Assembly (NCBI GenBank): GCA_964019695.1
Contig: OZ026519.1
Coordinates: 25,971,213-26,035,212, forward strand
DNA from: Loripinus fragilis
Lineage: Eukaryota > Mollusca > Bivalvia > Lucinida > Lucinidae
Reading direction: 5' to 3'
DNA length: 64,000 nucleotides
Program-made: the position numbers and the translations under genes
Shown: in pieces, positions 1 to 11,843 of the stretch
How positions within the stretch are numbered: the first letter of the stretch is position 1
How the letters are laid out: the number at the start of each line of letters is the position of its first letter
Notes under the pieces: model-generated
Told to the model about the DNA's origin: nothing
The model's database searches: none
Seen by the model: the letters and a program-made list of their open reading frames with translations, nothing else

Positions 1-1540
1 TGTCATTTGTACAAATTATTTTAGGACATCACTTACAGGAAACTTACGAAACAGTTAATGGGCACCCCTTACATGAAATAATTGGTCAGTTGTACAAATA
101 ACAAGAAATTGTCTGTCAGTTATGCAAATTGTTTATAGACATCACTAGAAGGAAAGTAAGTGTATGTTTAAACCATTTACTTTACAGTGTGGTCGTCCAG
201 CTAAACATTTCCTGTGCCATCCTCTTTCAGGATTCTAGCTTGTCTTTGTAGCTAAGCAGGCAAAGATGGGTTTTTTATGAAAAGGACATATTTTTCACTG
301 AGGAATTCACAAGGTACCATTACAACCCATAGGTAAAATATACATATATGATAATCTTTTATTAAAATGTTTTTGACTTTGGTTAAACATTAGTAGAGAA
401 TTTGACTGTGGTTTTCGAAACGGCGACCCTATGTCTGCGGTTGGAATTATCTTCAATGCGGAGGTTTAAAAATACAATCGGATTTCTTCGCCAAAAGCAA
501 GTTATAAATACATAAGAAAAGTATTGGTGTTTGGCGTATTATGTGTGATCTTGACCTAGCTATTAAACCATTGTCCGTAGACTGTTTCAGAAATATACAT
601 AAACAACAAAGTAATGTTTAAAGTACATACCTACTTTTAGCCGTTTTACAGTGATAAATGGACAGTGAACTCACAATCGGTGATTGGTCATTGGGCAGTA
701 ATTTACGATTTCATCCAATTTTAAAAGTACATTTTGTAAGCAAACAGTTCAGAACCTGGTTAGCCGTCTGGTTCTGCACGTACGAGAGGCATTTGGAAAG
801 TTCTTAGCATGGCATCACAACTCCACAATGCGTTGATAAAATGCTATCGGGGAACTAGGATTCAACGGCTACTTGATGGTTTAATTTTTGTCGAAAGAGG
901 ACTCGGCATGCACGTGCAGCGCATGCTCAAAATGAGTAGGGTTGAAATTTTAAGCAAAATATTGTAAATAAACGAAAGAAAATTGGGGACCTTATTTACG
1001 ATCATGGTTCGACAAATTAAGAATTTGGTGCCAAGTTTATTTTTTATTAAAATAGATTATGCGATCATTGCTTGCACGACTTACACCTTTACATTCTGAA
1101 AACGTTGACTAATAGAGAAATGGACAACTTTCAAAATGGGACTTTTTCGATTTTTCTTTATACTTTTACTATAAATTGTGTCTCTACAGAGAACGAAATA
1201 TGCCTGTTGAGTATATGTTTTGCTTTATTTGAAGCGAACAATGCATGAAAATTATTTCGTCTCCTAAACCAGTGGTTTTACCCAAGAAGATTATATGTAA
1301 AACATGTGACCTCCGGGTGGAACTTTGTTATTGGTAGAATAGATCCAGTACCATTAGGTGATGCTACATACTAAATACAAGCTATAATATAACTGTATGC
1401 AAATCATGTCATGTTACCATCAAGGCGGACCACTTTTCGCCACAGTGTCATAATTTGAACAAACTAACTTCATAGCGAACCACTAGGTAAATCTACATGC
1501 AAATGTCAAGGCATTGCACTGTACATTTTGCGAATACTAC
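1..1540. other. Intergenic or intronic sequence, no gene seen
   Basis: AT-rich sequence with no long open frame. The first 170 bases hold two loose copies of a short motif (TGTACAAAT followed by a 'gacatcac' stretch), suggesting an old tandem duplication. Nothing else could be supported. Confidence 0.5.
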
Positions 1541-1700
1541 ACGTGTTTTACTAGTGTTTCACACTAAAATACCAATGTTTTACAAGTGTTCTCAGAGTAA
1601 ACAATAATTTGTTTTGTATACGTTGCGAGCTTCTTGGTTGGAAAATGCTAGTGTTTTCACATGGTGGCAAAGACTATCTGAGAATGCATGTTTTACATTA
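1541..1700. repeat. Short interspersed repeat rich in 'TGTTTTnnnAGTGTTT' motifs
   Basis: Several imperfect copies of a TGTTTT/AAAACA motif occur here and again at about 2700-2985, where they alternate in orientation (AAAACACCCATGTTTT and similar). The inverted AAAACA...TGTTTT layout is typical of a small fold-back element. The family is unnamed. Confidence 0.35.
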
Positions 1701-1917
1701 TTGAATTTAACATCATTTTTATCACAAAACTCACACTCTTAGCCTCCTATGAAAGACGAAAAACCCCAGGCGTTTTCCATGTGTTGTGGACGAAACCAAT
1801 CGTGGTTTATATGACGTCATCTTAAGTCATATTGTGTCTGCACACATGTCCACCATTTTGTCAGCACGGAAACAAATGCTCGCCAACTGTTGGTAAAACC
1901 GCTACAACTGAAAGAAA

Positions 1918-2015
1918 TTACGAATTGTCTGAGGAAAGGGGCGGCTGTGGCCAGGAAAGCCATCGTTATAAGGAAAGATGGTAACCATACTTTGGTCTTA
2001 ACATTTATGTGGTGG
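1918..2015 (+). other. Weak exon-like segment before a GT donor
   Basis: A frame of about 35 codons without a stop runs into 'GTGGTGAGT', a good splice-donor-like sequence. A polypyrimidine tract and CAG acceptor follow near 2562-2582, then an open frame continues from about 2582. Reading through the donor meets sequence with no coding look. No homology was recognised, and a second frame is also open here, so this may be chance. Spliced transcripts would be needed to accept it. Confidence 0.15.
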
Positions 2016-2581
2016 TGAGTTTATTTTAATCAACATTTAAATGTTTATACCCCATTTTCTACCCAAATGACGTACCAAAGTCCATGACTGAGATTAGATC
2101 TATTTTATGTATTCCTCATGTTTTTTATATTTTACGTGAACGTGTGAACTTAAATATTTTATCGCCCCCCCCCCTTACATCCTCACACCAACCTAAACAC
2201 TTTTCCTGAAGATAATGGCTGTGACTACAACTAAACGTTGAGGGGGCTGTGGGGCTTCATAACTATTGTTTGGAATTAGATCAATCAGTCTAATGAGACT
2301 ATATCTCCCCCAACCTCCAATCCTCCCCATCAAAATGCTCAGGGTTACTGCTCTTACATATACATTACAAAAAAAACTCTTGAGGAATCAGTGAGTGCCA
2401 AACAGTTCAGATCCAGATCAGGTATAACATTTTGTTGAGGTAGATATTGGTTCGAACTTTGCAAAGGATATCAATAGGATAAATTATCGTAGACTACCCT
2501 CTAGGGGTTGCTCAAACAAAGAAGGGTACATATTTTGAAGCATTTATTTGTTTTCCCCATACTGTTTTTTTTCTTTTGCAG

Positions 2582-2831
2582 GAAGTGAGGAAAACTTATG
2601 CCCATGGCAGAACCAATCCTGACTAATGCCAACACTACATCTCCGCCAAGCAGTATAAAGAAGTTAACACACTATATTTATTGTTCTTTAGTCATTGTTA
2701 TGTTGTCATTTAAAACATTAATGTTTGGAAATAAAACACTGACAACTCTCAAAACTTATTTTTGTATTTTCAAATCGTTACATTGCAAAATAATATGTAA
2801 GGCATTTTCAGACAAATCACCAGTGTTTTGA
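2582..2831 (+). other. Weak open frame after a splice-acceptor-like CAG
   Basis: The stretch TTTTTTTTCTTTTGCAG ends just before this frame, which encodes about 80 residues. The first third has an ordinary composition. The rest (rich in Leu, Ile, Phe and Lys) looks like translated AT-rich DNA and overlaps the AAAACA repeat. Could be a last exon with 3' UTR, or chance. Confidence 0.15.
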
Positions 2832-3540
2832 TAGAAAACACCCATGTTTTCTGCAAAGGAAAAACACCTGTGTTTTATTATAAAACAGCAGCGTTTTTAG
2901 AAAATACTTACACGTGCTTTCAAATCGTTACATAGAAGTGTTTTCATATGTGTTTGGAATCAAAACAGCTACTTTTAGAGTGTATGCCTTGTGGTTTCAG
3001 ACAAGTAGATTTTCAAAGTTTTCATTCCGAAATTATTTTTAGCTAATTTCACCTACTTATGCAATGGATTGCTACCATTTGAGCAATTATCAAAGCAGAC
3101 TATATAAGGATTATGTCTGCCAAGTTTGGTCAAAATCCAGTCTGCAGTTATGCCCCAGTCACACACACACACTTACGGACTCTTACGGAGAGTTTCGGAT
3201 CAAACCGCAGTCGTCCGCAGAAAAATGAGGGCGGGGCCTAATTTCTTGACGCGGTTTGCAAGACACAGATACCTATAGTTGCGGGTAGTAACGGATCATT
3301 GCGGATAAATGCGAATGTAAGCGGATTGATGCGTTCCATTGAACCGACACAATGCGGACAGATACCAATAGATACGGACTACATTCCTTTCACTACCTTC
3401 CCTTACCTTTAGATACGAGTAAATGCGAATAGATACCTTTAGATGCGGACTGTTGCGTAAACTTAGTGGATCTGATTGTTACGTTTGCAACCGCAGACTT
3501 TGCAACCTATCGTTCGTTCACCATTTTTTTTTTAAACATT

Positions 3541-3730
3541 ATGCCTGGAAAGAAGAAGCAGCATCTCTAGAAGGCACACTTTCAACCTAAAACATCTCAA
3601 CAGCAGACAACTATTTATCTGGCCAGTTCCTACGCCTCAGACATAGCCAGCAAGAGACAGTGCATAAAGACGCAGATGTCACATAATCCAAGAAGAGGCC
3701 ATTCAAATAATATGATAATAGTCCATTTGT
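3541..3730 (+). pseudogene. Possible small coding remnant inside the Harbinger-like element
   Basis: An ATG followed by MPGKKKQHL and then a stop, after which the same frame stays open for about 50 residues rich in Gln, Thr and Ser. The position just inside the left subterminal repeats would suit the start of an element-encoded protein. No domain is visible and it may be chance. Confidence 0.2.
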
Positions 3731-4022
3731 AGAGTAAATGATATACAAATAAGTTACACATACGCTGCTATATGACGACGGTTTTTGAGCAATATTAGGT
3801 AAGATTCTTGACAGTTAGGACTTTTATCTATACATGCACATGCAAATATGTCATATTATAAATAGAAAATTGCATTTGCGATCAAAATTATTAAACTATA
3901 TTCCATTTATTAATGATAAAATGATAAAATCATTGACAGAGCCTTACATATTATCAATTTTCCTCATCTCATATAATAAATGCAATAATACATGAACACT
4001 CATGTAAAAAAATCTACATGTT

Positions 4023-4355
4023 TTAAATCTTAAAACATTCAGTTTTTTCTGCATACACTTTCTCCCGATATTCTTTTAGCCCGTATGACCAGTGTGCCAA
4101 AGGCATTCTCAACAAATCGTCTGGCACGATAAAGACGATAGTTGAAGATTCACTCTCCTGTTCCAGAGGCACTGTAGCATTAGGCTTCATCATCCACCTA
4201 AGGGGGTCGTAACGATACGTATTTATCCGCATATGAAATAAGCCAGTCACAACTATCCGCAACGATCTGCGTGTATAGGTAAAATACGCCGAATGCGATA
4301 AGTAACTAAGCGTTACTAAAGGTAACGACCCGACTGAAACCGTACCAGTCCGCAA
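4023..4355 (-). pseudogene. Open frame inside the Harbinger-like element, unknown
   Basis: About 110 codons without a stop on the minus strand. The first half reads through the right subterminal repeats and is therefore of low complexity in origin. The second half (from WMMKPNATVPLEQ to the end) has a more protein-like composition and could be the end of an element-encoded protein. I recognise no family. There is no ATG at the 5' end of the frame. Confidence 0.25.
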
Positions 4356-4862
4356 CTTTGGGTCGACTGCGGAAAGATAGGTTTTGATACGTCTAGATGC
4401 GAATGAGATACGGATACGATACGAATGATTACGTATTCTTGCCTAGCGTTACGTATAATTGCGTTGTTTTCATCCGCAGAACTTTTTTGATATTTTTCAA
4501 AATTCGGGCGCGGATGGAAATGGTCTTGCGGTAAGTTGCGGATCAGATACGAACTGCTACGTTCTCTGCTGATGTGATACGTATCGTTACGGAATGAACG
4601 GATAGTTGCGGACGGGCTTTACGTATCATCCGCAGAGTCCGTAAGTGTGTGTGTGACTGGGGCATTAGGAAGAAATGTCTTTACAACAATTGTTGACGAC
4701 AGATGATAACCACTCATGTTTTACGACATCAGTCAAAGGGAAGCAATCGAAATCGGGATGTTAATTGACATAAGGTGAGTATTCATAAAAATGAGTAAAC
4801 GACGAGTTCAATACACAGCCATCTTCCTCTTTGGTTGTGAATCCAGTATGCGCTGCCAGATC

Positions 4863-5105
4863 TCGAGGTTATAAAACTTTTTTCATGCCTAACTCAACTG
4901 AGCACGATATTTCAACTGCTCATAAAAACTAAAATACCGACAAATGAAGTCAAGTCTCATGTATTTATAATTCTAACAAATGTTAAAATGCCAACAATAC
5001 TAATAAATGTTAAAATGCCAACAATGGTTAGCATTTAAACATTTATGAGCAGGATAAATTTCGTGCTCAGCTGAGTTGAGTATGAAAAAAGTTTTATAAC
5101 CTCGG
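4863..5105. mobile_element. Fold-back MITE, about 240 bp
   Basis: The left arm (about 4863-4935) reads CGAGGTTATAAAACTTTTTT and the right arm (about 5035-5105) is its inverted copy AAAAAAGTTTTATAACCTCG. The arms match for about 50 bp with few mismatches and loosely to about 70 bp. The loop holds two direct copies of AAATGTTAAAATGCCAACAA. No coding capacity; class uncertain. Confidence 0.75.
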
Positions 5106-5957
5106 GACCAGGACAACCATCATCATTGTCTAGCTACTGCATGTACTGTGGTATTCCTATGCAAGCGTATTGGAGTTACCCACAACCATATTTACACACT
5201 TTAAAAAAACAAGTGTAACATTATTTCAAATTTGGTGGCAGCTTAGCCAATGATTTTAGTGTAACCGTTCAATTGCTTTAAAACAATCTAGTGTTCTGTT
5301 CGATTGAATTGTTCCAAAGAATAACTACAACAAGTAACTGGCAAAATGCTCAAAATTATTTTCACTGGAGAAATGTTGGTCTCAAATTGTTGTAGCAGGA
5401 AAGAGTTTGTAAATTTACACAAAATGAGTGGCAGCTTAGCTGCCACCTCGTTTGGCGTTACACTTACATGTATTTGTTACAGTACACATGTTAGAGACAT
5501 ATGCGGAAAATTCCCATGCGCACCATTCCTGCATTGGGTAACTCAGAAACACATGGTACCAAGCGGAAGAAGAACCAAAACACAGACAGACCGAACAACA
5601 ATACAAAGAGTAAAACAACCAGCTCTCTTAAACTAGATAGGATAGACTATTTATCATTAAATCAGAAGCAAACGCATATTTGCACATACACAATACACTG
5701 TACAAATACATGTAAGTAAACACCAAAAGAGGTGGTAGCTGAGCTGCTATGATGTAAAGCTACACTTATCTTTATAGCGTATGAGAAACAAAAAACAAAG
5801 AACTGGCTTGATCAAAAAAATACATACATTAACTATACGTACACTTGGATGGAAAAAAGTAACCTTTAAATGAAGACATAGTGTCTGAACTTTATTCACG
5901 ACTACGAACAAATCATTGAATTTTAACGCAGACTAAAATGTAATATAAACCAAAACT
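5106..5957. other. No gene recognised
   Basis: Two overlapping open frames of 70-100 codons lie between 5346 and 5719, on both strands. Neither has recognisable motifs. A short palindrome GGCAGCTTAGCTGCC is at about 5431. Treated as non-coding. Confidence 0.4.
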
Positions 5958-6030
5958 TACCCCCAGCGGGGATCGAACCCGCGACCTCTGGATTAGAAGT
6001 CCAGCGCGCTATCCGCTGCGCTATGAGGGC
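5958..6030 (-). tRNA. tRNA-Arg (anticodon TCT), apparently intact
   Basis: On the minus strand the sequence folds as a full cloverleaf. The acceptor GCCCTCA pairs with TGGGGGT (with G-T pairs). The D arm lies around AGCGCAGCGGATAGCGC. The anticodon stem CTGGA/TCCAG encloses loop CTTCTAA with anticodon TCT. The T arm is GCGGG-TTCGATC-CCCGC. Box A (TAGCGCAGCGG) and box B (GGTTCGATCCC) match the internal RNA polymerase III promoter. There is no intron and the length is 73 nt with an unencoded CCA, as expected for a nuclear tRNA gene. Unlike the tRNA-like SINE heads elsewhere in the window, all stems are intact. Confidence 0.93.
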
Positions 6031-6880
6031 CTGGTGACAACTCGGGTATAGGCAATAGCTCAAATAAAATTTAAATTATTTGAATTTCAAATGGGTTTCA
6101 ATCAATATTTAAAATGATTTTCAATCAATATATATACCTGGGGTATATTTTGTGAATACATCACATTAAAAGTTAACCCTTAGCCTAGACCTACACTCTG
6201 GGACATCGTGTTGTCTGCTATTAACCTTTGCAAACAATTTGAACTCAGATCAGGCCCGACGTAACGTCGGACCTGATCAGGGTCCAAACTGTTTGACTCT
6301 GAAGATATTCTTGAAATATTTTTTCGTAAAGAGTTGCTATTGAAAAAATCAGCAGGCCACAAAAAATAAAAAAAAAAGATAATGTACACTCGTAAAATAC
6401 TGTGAGTAGCCCATATGCAGATTGTTTAAATGCGTTTTGTTAATACTATTGTGCTCTGGTTGGAATTTGTATTTCATTTTTTCAGATTTGAGGAAGGTAT
6501 TTAATATCAGATTGAACTTACAGTAGTATGCACGACCAGTGTTGTACGCACGCTTATAAGTATAGTCCGTTCCAAAAGCCGGATGTGTGTGGGACTATCG
6601 AGCAGGTGGGCGTATTGTCAAGGTAACTGTTGATCGTGTTCTCTTAAGATTGACTATGGTGAATGTATAGTTCGACCAGATAAGAAAGAATTGGCGGTTC
6701 TTAGCTAAGATCCACCCGTGGACATTTCCGTTTAAAAATCGGTAAAGCAGAGTGCATTTATTCACCTGTGAAGCGCTTTACATCTGTATACCTGTGAATT
6801 ATACCTGAAATAGTTTTGAGCACCATTTTGAGAAAAAGGCATTTCGAATTAATTTGGATAAAAAGGAGACAGACTTGTCT
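6031..6880. other. No gene; contains a short palindrome
   Basis: Unannotated AT-rich sequence. At about 6246-6295 a hairpin-forming stretch pairs CAGATCAGGCCCGACGT with ACGTCGGACCTGATC. A similar GATCTGGGTCCA-type hairpin lies at about 62581-62630, so this is a small dispersed motif. Confidence 0.45.
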
Positions 6881-6881
6881 A

Positions 6882-7050
6882 GATATAGTGTAGGCCGCTG
6901 TGTCGAAATTTGGGCTCCCGTGGGAATTTTAGGGCAAAAGTAATTCATGTCGATTTTCAACTAGAGATATATATGCAGTTTAAGGAAAACGAAGTTTCCA
7001 ATTTTTCTTGCAGTATTTACGTCACAGTGACGTCACAAAATGACGTACCG
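6882..7050. repeat. Left arm of a long inverted repeat (partner 14755-14920)
   Basis: From TAGTGTAGGCCGCTGTGT and CCGTGGGAATTTT through GTTTCCAATTTTT to CAGTGACGTCACAAA, this matches the reverse complement of 14755-14920 with mismatches and small gaps. The arms bracket about 7.7 kb that includes the LINE relic. The CRE-like palindrome TGACGTCA is conserved in both arms. Confidence 0.65.
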
Positions 7051-7329
7051 TATTTGCACATGAATCAAAAAATTATATATATTTGCTAGTGCTGTATACA
7101 CCTAAATTAATCGCATTGTAATGTTGTTTCTTGCGCTGAAGTGGTTGAAAACGTCGATAGGAGGACCAAAATGAAAATCGATTCAACGTGGACTTCAATT
7201 TTACGTCAGATTGACGTCGATTTGATGTCAGTATGCAGCAAATATGTTGTGTACAGAAATATATTTCTGGAAAGAGTGTGTGTGTCTTGCGATTAAAATC
7301 AAATGTTAGGATAAATTTATGTTTCTAGC

Positions 7330-7425
7330 TAAGCTTTTTGAAACATGTTAGCTCTCTGACGGTTGGGGCGTTTGGCTGTTACAGCCTGTTAGCTACGTTA
7401 CCCCTCAATTGTCTAAGACACAAAT
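7330..7425 (+). repeat. D-type GTAAC-family unit, partial
   Basis: Contains ACATGTTAGCTCTCTGACGG, then GGGGCGTTTGGCTGTTACAG and a closing GCTACGTTACCCC. This is the same order of motifs as the D units at 27.4, 27.9 and 31.6 kb. Inverted relatives lie at 14.05-14.15 and 14.39-14.52 kb. Confidence 0.55.
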
Positions 7426-7429
7426 AATG

Positions 7430-8025
7430 TAAATAAGGTTGTTAAGGTAGTAAAAGTATAATCAAATTGACCAAACATTCATTTATTGTACAAAAACATT
7501 TCATTTCATACAAATATTTATGTTTAAGTTATTAGGGCCCATTGTAATGTCATTTATGTTACATTTAAACTACCCTCCCCATGTAAAACCATTGAAATTT
7601 TGTTGAATAGTTTCATTTAATACGCTTCTCATTTAGCATTCATGTTTTTACTATATGTTCTAAAAGACAATTAATGGGCCACTTTATAACTGCAACCAGC
7701 TTGTTTTTTATAAAAAAAAAACAAAAAAAACTTTTAGAGTTATATGCTGTTTAATATGATATCACCGAAAAGCACGTTAAATAAGGTAAGAATATTTTCA
7801 TTCTAAAATTGAATGAAATGCTATATGAAAACCTTTAAACACAATGTATGAGCATAATTTTGAAATTCAATAGTAAAATGCTATAACCAACATCGTTTAT
7901 GGTGTTAATTATCTTTTTGTTAATTGTGTGGCAATATGTAACGTATATTACATCTTTCAAGGCTGTATATGACTTGCTTGATTTCTTATATTATACGTTA
8001 TATGATATTTGATATCATTTAAAAA
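7430..8025. other. No gene seen
   Basis: AT-rich sequence, no supported feature. Confidence 0.5.
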
Positions 8026-8029
8026 AAGC

Positions 8030-8366
8030 AAGTAAGTATGAACTACCACAATCACACACTGCAGACCAACACATGGTACTGTGAGGAAGAGCGACAGAAC
8101 ACTAACAGCCATAAGACATCAGGAACACAATTAAAGTAAAGCAATCAACTCTCTTTTCCCCTTAAAGGAGCTTGCAGCACTAGAAGGACACAAAGTACTG
8201 AATAACAAAACAAGGACCAAACACTAAACCCCCACAAGCAATGGGAGCAACAATAAGCAATGGATCAACAACAACAAAACCACCGGCCTAGAACGGACAG
8301 CTGCCTAAGCAACTGCAGCGGGAGGGGGGCTTAAATGCATTTTACTGGTACCAAATCTTAGTCCTA
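8030..8366 (+). repeat. Family A interspersed repeat, near full length (~340 bp)
   Basis: One end reads AAGTATGAACTACCACAATC and the other GGCTTAAATGCATTTTACTG. The same sequence recurs at 56.91-57.23 kb (same orientation) and at 17.15-17.49 and 23.55-23.81 kb (inverted). It also forms the inner part of the terminal repeats of the 37.02-39.83 kb element. There are no box A/B promoters and no reading frame. It is probably a non-autonomous derivative of a DNA element. Confidence 0.75.
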
Positions 8367-8369
8367 GAT

Positions 8370-10477
8370 TATGTTGTTGTTAAAGCACAACAATTGTTTG
8401 GTTCACATGGAAAAATGAATTGTTTTTGCTATAGATATCCAGATTCCTGCTTGTCTGAAAAAAGTATCAATTCGCCCATTCAACATTTGCAAAATATTAT
8501 ATCTATTAACTTTTTATATCTTCAAAAAAATGATTTGCCCAAAATTATAGATTTTAAAACTCATAAGCAAATAAAATGATAGCTCTCAAGACCACTACTT
8601 AGAAGGATACATTCCCATTTTCTGTTGAATGTGTTAAAATAACATATAAAGCTGTAAAAAGTATATCATAAGGCCCCATGTTTATCAAAAATGTTGTCAA
8701 AGACGATATATAATTTAGCCTGAAAAGCTAATATATCATGGTGAGTTTAGAGATTTGTTTTGTAGTATTTATCTGGAGAAATCTAAGTTGAATTGAAATA
8801 ATTATAATCAGTAAAATCAATCACTCTATTTAACTGTTTACAGTTGTTCAAATTATGGGTACACGTATTCAGTTACGTTGCATGATACAGGCTAGATTCC
8901 ATGTATCCATGTTTATTGATGTTCAATTACCATAAAATAGTAACCCTTCTAATAACTAAATGTTTTGAGGGAAGTATGCATTATAACTGCCTGTAATCAG
9001 TTATTGTTTAAAGAGACTGTCACCAAATCAATTTGTATCCTGGTATCTAGTTGCGTATGCAGATGGTGAGGCGTTACTGAAGCTTTTAAATTAATTCAAG
9101 TTTATATTGAACATAGCTTTCGTTGTTTAATTAACGAAACTGTCAATCACATCAACTTAGTACTTCTGGTCACTTGCTCAACCAATGATGGGAAAATAGT
9201 GGTGAGTTTCACTTTAAGACAATGATCACATTAGATATGACCATGTTCAAGGAAACTAGTTAAAGGCCAATTGTTACTTCAATACCAGTTTAAATTCAAA
9301 TTATATCAGCCCAAATTATGTTCGGCCAAATTTGATCATTGGACATTAAAGTTATTGTAAAATAGATTTTAAAATGTTCCTTTAGAATGCTGGATAGAAA
9401 AGTGAAATATTTAATAAGAAAGTGCAAGTATAAGCTCTCACTTAGTTTTAGCAACACATGCTAACATACCTGAACTGACTGTGACTTTGACAAAATATTA
9501 CAGGAACATTGTAAACATGGTAAATGGAATAATAAAGAGTTATATGTGTATCAAACATTTGAATAAGTTGTAAACTCACAATATTAGATTCAAAAGAAGC
9601 ACGCAAAAATGCTAACTGTTCTAGCTAATATCAGTATTAAGAGGACACTCTAAGTAGTCACCAATGATAGACTCACTTGCAAAGTACCAAAATCAAATGG
9701 TCTAAATCCTTTTAATTATTCTTTCCATTACTACTGATAATCTATTTTGCATGATTAGAAATATGCAAAGAAGTAATTTGATGTATTTTTGTATCTATCT
9801 AATGTTCACACTTGATTGGCTAAATATCAAAATGGTATTATCTGAAACAAAATTCAACTTCAAGACTAAATCTTATTGATAGAATTATGCAACACAAATT
9901 AACCGATACTTTATTTTGGGTCCATTTATATAGCAATGGCTAACGTATATATGCTATACTAACAATGCCAGGGAGCTTTTCTAGGTGATTAACCATTTTC
10001 TTTCAAATGTATGACTATCATGAACCATTAGAACAAATGCTGTCTATTCAATGCTTCACAAAATTCTAGAGCCAGACAGAATGGAAGTTAAGTGTAATAT
10101 GATCCTTAAACTTCTCTTGTTATGCATTTTACCAACATAAATGGGATTCTTACTTCACCAAACTAGATATCCGTCTTCAGATATAAAGCGATTATAACCA
10201 TAGGAATAGGCTTGGTATGTGTCATACTCGTATGCTGGGAAATAGTCGTTAAGTTTCCAAAACACTTCAGTTTATTGTTTCAAAAGACAATGATAAAGGT
10301 CACGATTTAGACCTAAGTCTGAAATAACTTACTTTTTAAACGAATTCTGAGTAAGTTTTTGTCTTTATCAATACAGTTGGTGTAATCAATAGTAGGGTTA
10401 CACAATGTGTGGTAGATCTTACTAACTAAAAGCTACTTCAAGCTTAATATTATTGTGTCATCTAAAATGATGTTTAG
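8370..10477. other. No gene seen in about 2.1 kb
   Basis: AT-rich sequence without a convincing open frame on either strand. No repeat matching the rest of the window was noticed. Confidence 0.5.
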
Positions 10478-10566
10478 TCAGTTTGTTTGATTTGATTCTT
10501 AACGTCCACTCAACAATCTTTCAGTTATGCGGGACGGGACTTCCTGGGTTGAACCAGTACTAAAGG
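10478..10566 (-). repeat. 3' fragment of the tRNA-headed SINE
   Basis: The reverse complement reads TTAGTACTGGTTCAACCCAG, GAAGTCCCGTCCCG and ends AATCAAATCAAACAAA, the same body and tail as the full-length SINE at 17617-17822. The tRNA head is missing (5' truncation). Confidence 0.75.
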
Positions 10567-10797
10567 TTTAGTCAGTGAAGAAAAGCGTCTTTTTTATTGT
10601 AAAATGGAGCAAATACGCGAGTGTCAGTGAGATAAAAGTTATCATTTTTGCATTAAAGAAACATTAATGGATCATAAAATAAACAGCATCTAAAATGCTG
10701 TTTATAAATTTGATAAAATACACAGACTTGAAATGAGTTTTTTTTGTGATTTAGGCTAACATTTCTTCCCTTATTATCAATGCTTTGTAGAGGAGAT

Positions 10798-11362
10798 TAC
10801 GACTTACTTCGAACCAAAGTTGCAAACACTGACTAGGATTCACTATCAGACCCTGATGTTAATACTCATGCAAGTAACATCGCTAATCATTTGAACTCTT
10901 TAACAGCCGAATGCATACCAAATAAAACAGTAAGAATAAGACCATCTGACCCACTATGGATAACTACTGCTATTCGAAAACTTATACGCAAACGCAAACG
11001 AGCATATCACAAGGCCAAGCAAATAGACACACCAAGGCTATGGAACAAATTCAAGAAACTCAGAAATAAAGTTATAGAATCTATTCGCCTATCAAAACAG
11101 CAATCTCTTTATCAACTGTCAAGCAAGCTAAAATCGAACACATTGTCTTCTAAAGACTGGTGGTCTACTCTAAAATCTTTCATAAACCATCAACAAAATC
11201 ATCTATTCCTACTTTGGAAAAAGACCCACATATTTACAGTGATGACACTGACAAAGCAAACCTGCTGAACAACTTTTTCAGAGACCAGACCTTATTGGAC
11301 GATAGTAATGCACAGCTACCTAACATAGACTGTAATGTTCACTCTTACTCTCTAATCTCGTA
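10798..11362 (+). pseudogene. LINE ORF2 remnant: region before and into the RT domain
   Basis: The frame starts around RGDYDLLRTK, passes a stop codon, and continues as DSLSDPDVNTHASNIANHLN to PLWITTAIRKLIRKRKRAYH, the linker between endonuclease and reverse transcriptase in jockey-like elements. Near 11190 the frame shifts, and it continues as TLEKDPHIYSDDTDKANLLN. A further frameshift near 11350 leads into the RT proper. There is no ATG: the first part is open from upstream. At least one stop and two frameshifts make it non-functional. Confidence 0.85.
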
Positions 11363-11843
11363 ATTGAACCTACCGAAGTTGAATCAGTTTTGAAAAGTCT
11401 TCCACTAGACAAAGCTGTTGGTTCAGATGACACAAACAATCATACTCTTAGAGAACTAGCTCACGAGTTGTCTTTTCTAATATGCTCTCCACTCAATCAG
11501 TCGTTATCATTAGGAATATTTCCTGATATATGGAAAGACGCATTAGTCTGCCCTATCCCTAAAGGTAGCAATGCAGCTTCTGTCTCAAACTATCGACCAA
11601 TTTCTCTTCTCAGCTGTCTAGAAAATGTTCCCGAACGTGTAGTTTTCAAGCATCTTTACAATCACTTTCGAGATAATGGCATCCTCTCTCCTCTTCAGTC
11701 CGGGTTTATACTTGGTGACTCAAAAACCAATCAACTCACATTTCTCTACAATACTTTCTGTCAAGCTTTAGACTCAGGTAAGGAAGTACGTGTTGTCTTC
11801 TGTGATGTCAGCAAGGCTTTTGACCATGTCTGGCAGAAGGGCA
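11352..11843 (+). pseudogene. LINE reverse transcriptase, fingers and palm N-terminal half
   Basis: In one frame: EPTEVESVLKSLPLDKAVGS (RT block 0-1), then WKDALVCPIPKG, NYRPISLLSCLENVPERVVF (block 2, the strongest non-LTR RT signature), LSPLQSGFILGDSKTNQL (block 2a-3), and VVFCDVSKAFDHVW, which holds the first catalytic aspartate. It ends at an 8 bp insertion that looks like a duplication of the local CAGAAGGG/CACAAGGG sequence and throws the frame. Confidence 0.9.

Larger units (their letters stand above)
3148..4667. mobile_element. PIF/Harbinger-like TIR element, non-autonomous or decayed
   Basis: The element proper is 3151-4664. It begins TGCCCCAGTCACACACAC and ends with the inverted copy GTGTGTGTGACTGGGGCA; the inverted match continues to about 30 bp. 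It is flanked on both sides by TTA (3148-3150 and 4665-4667), a 3 bp target duplication of the kind made by PIF/Harbinger transposases. Inside both ends, for about 300 bp, are many degenerate 10-11 bp units of the type GATGCGGAC / GATACGAAT / TTGCGGAT, possibly transposase-binding sites. No transposase domain was recognised in the interior. The superfamily call rests on the target duplication and should be treated as probable. Confidence 0.72.
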
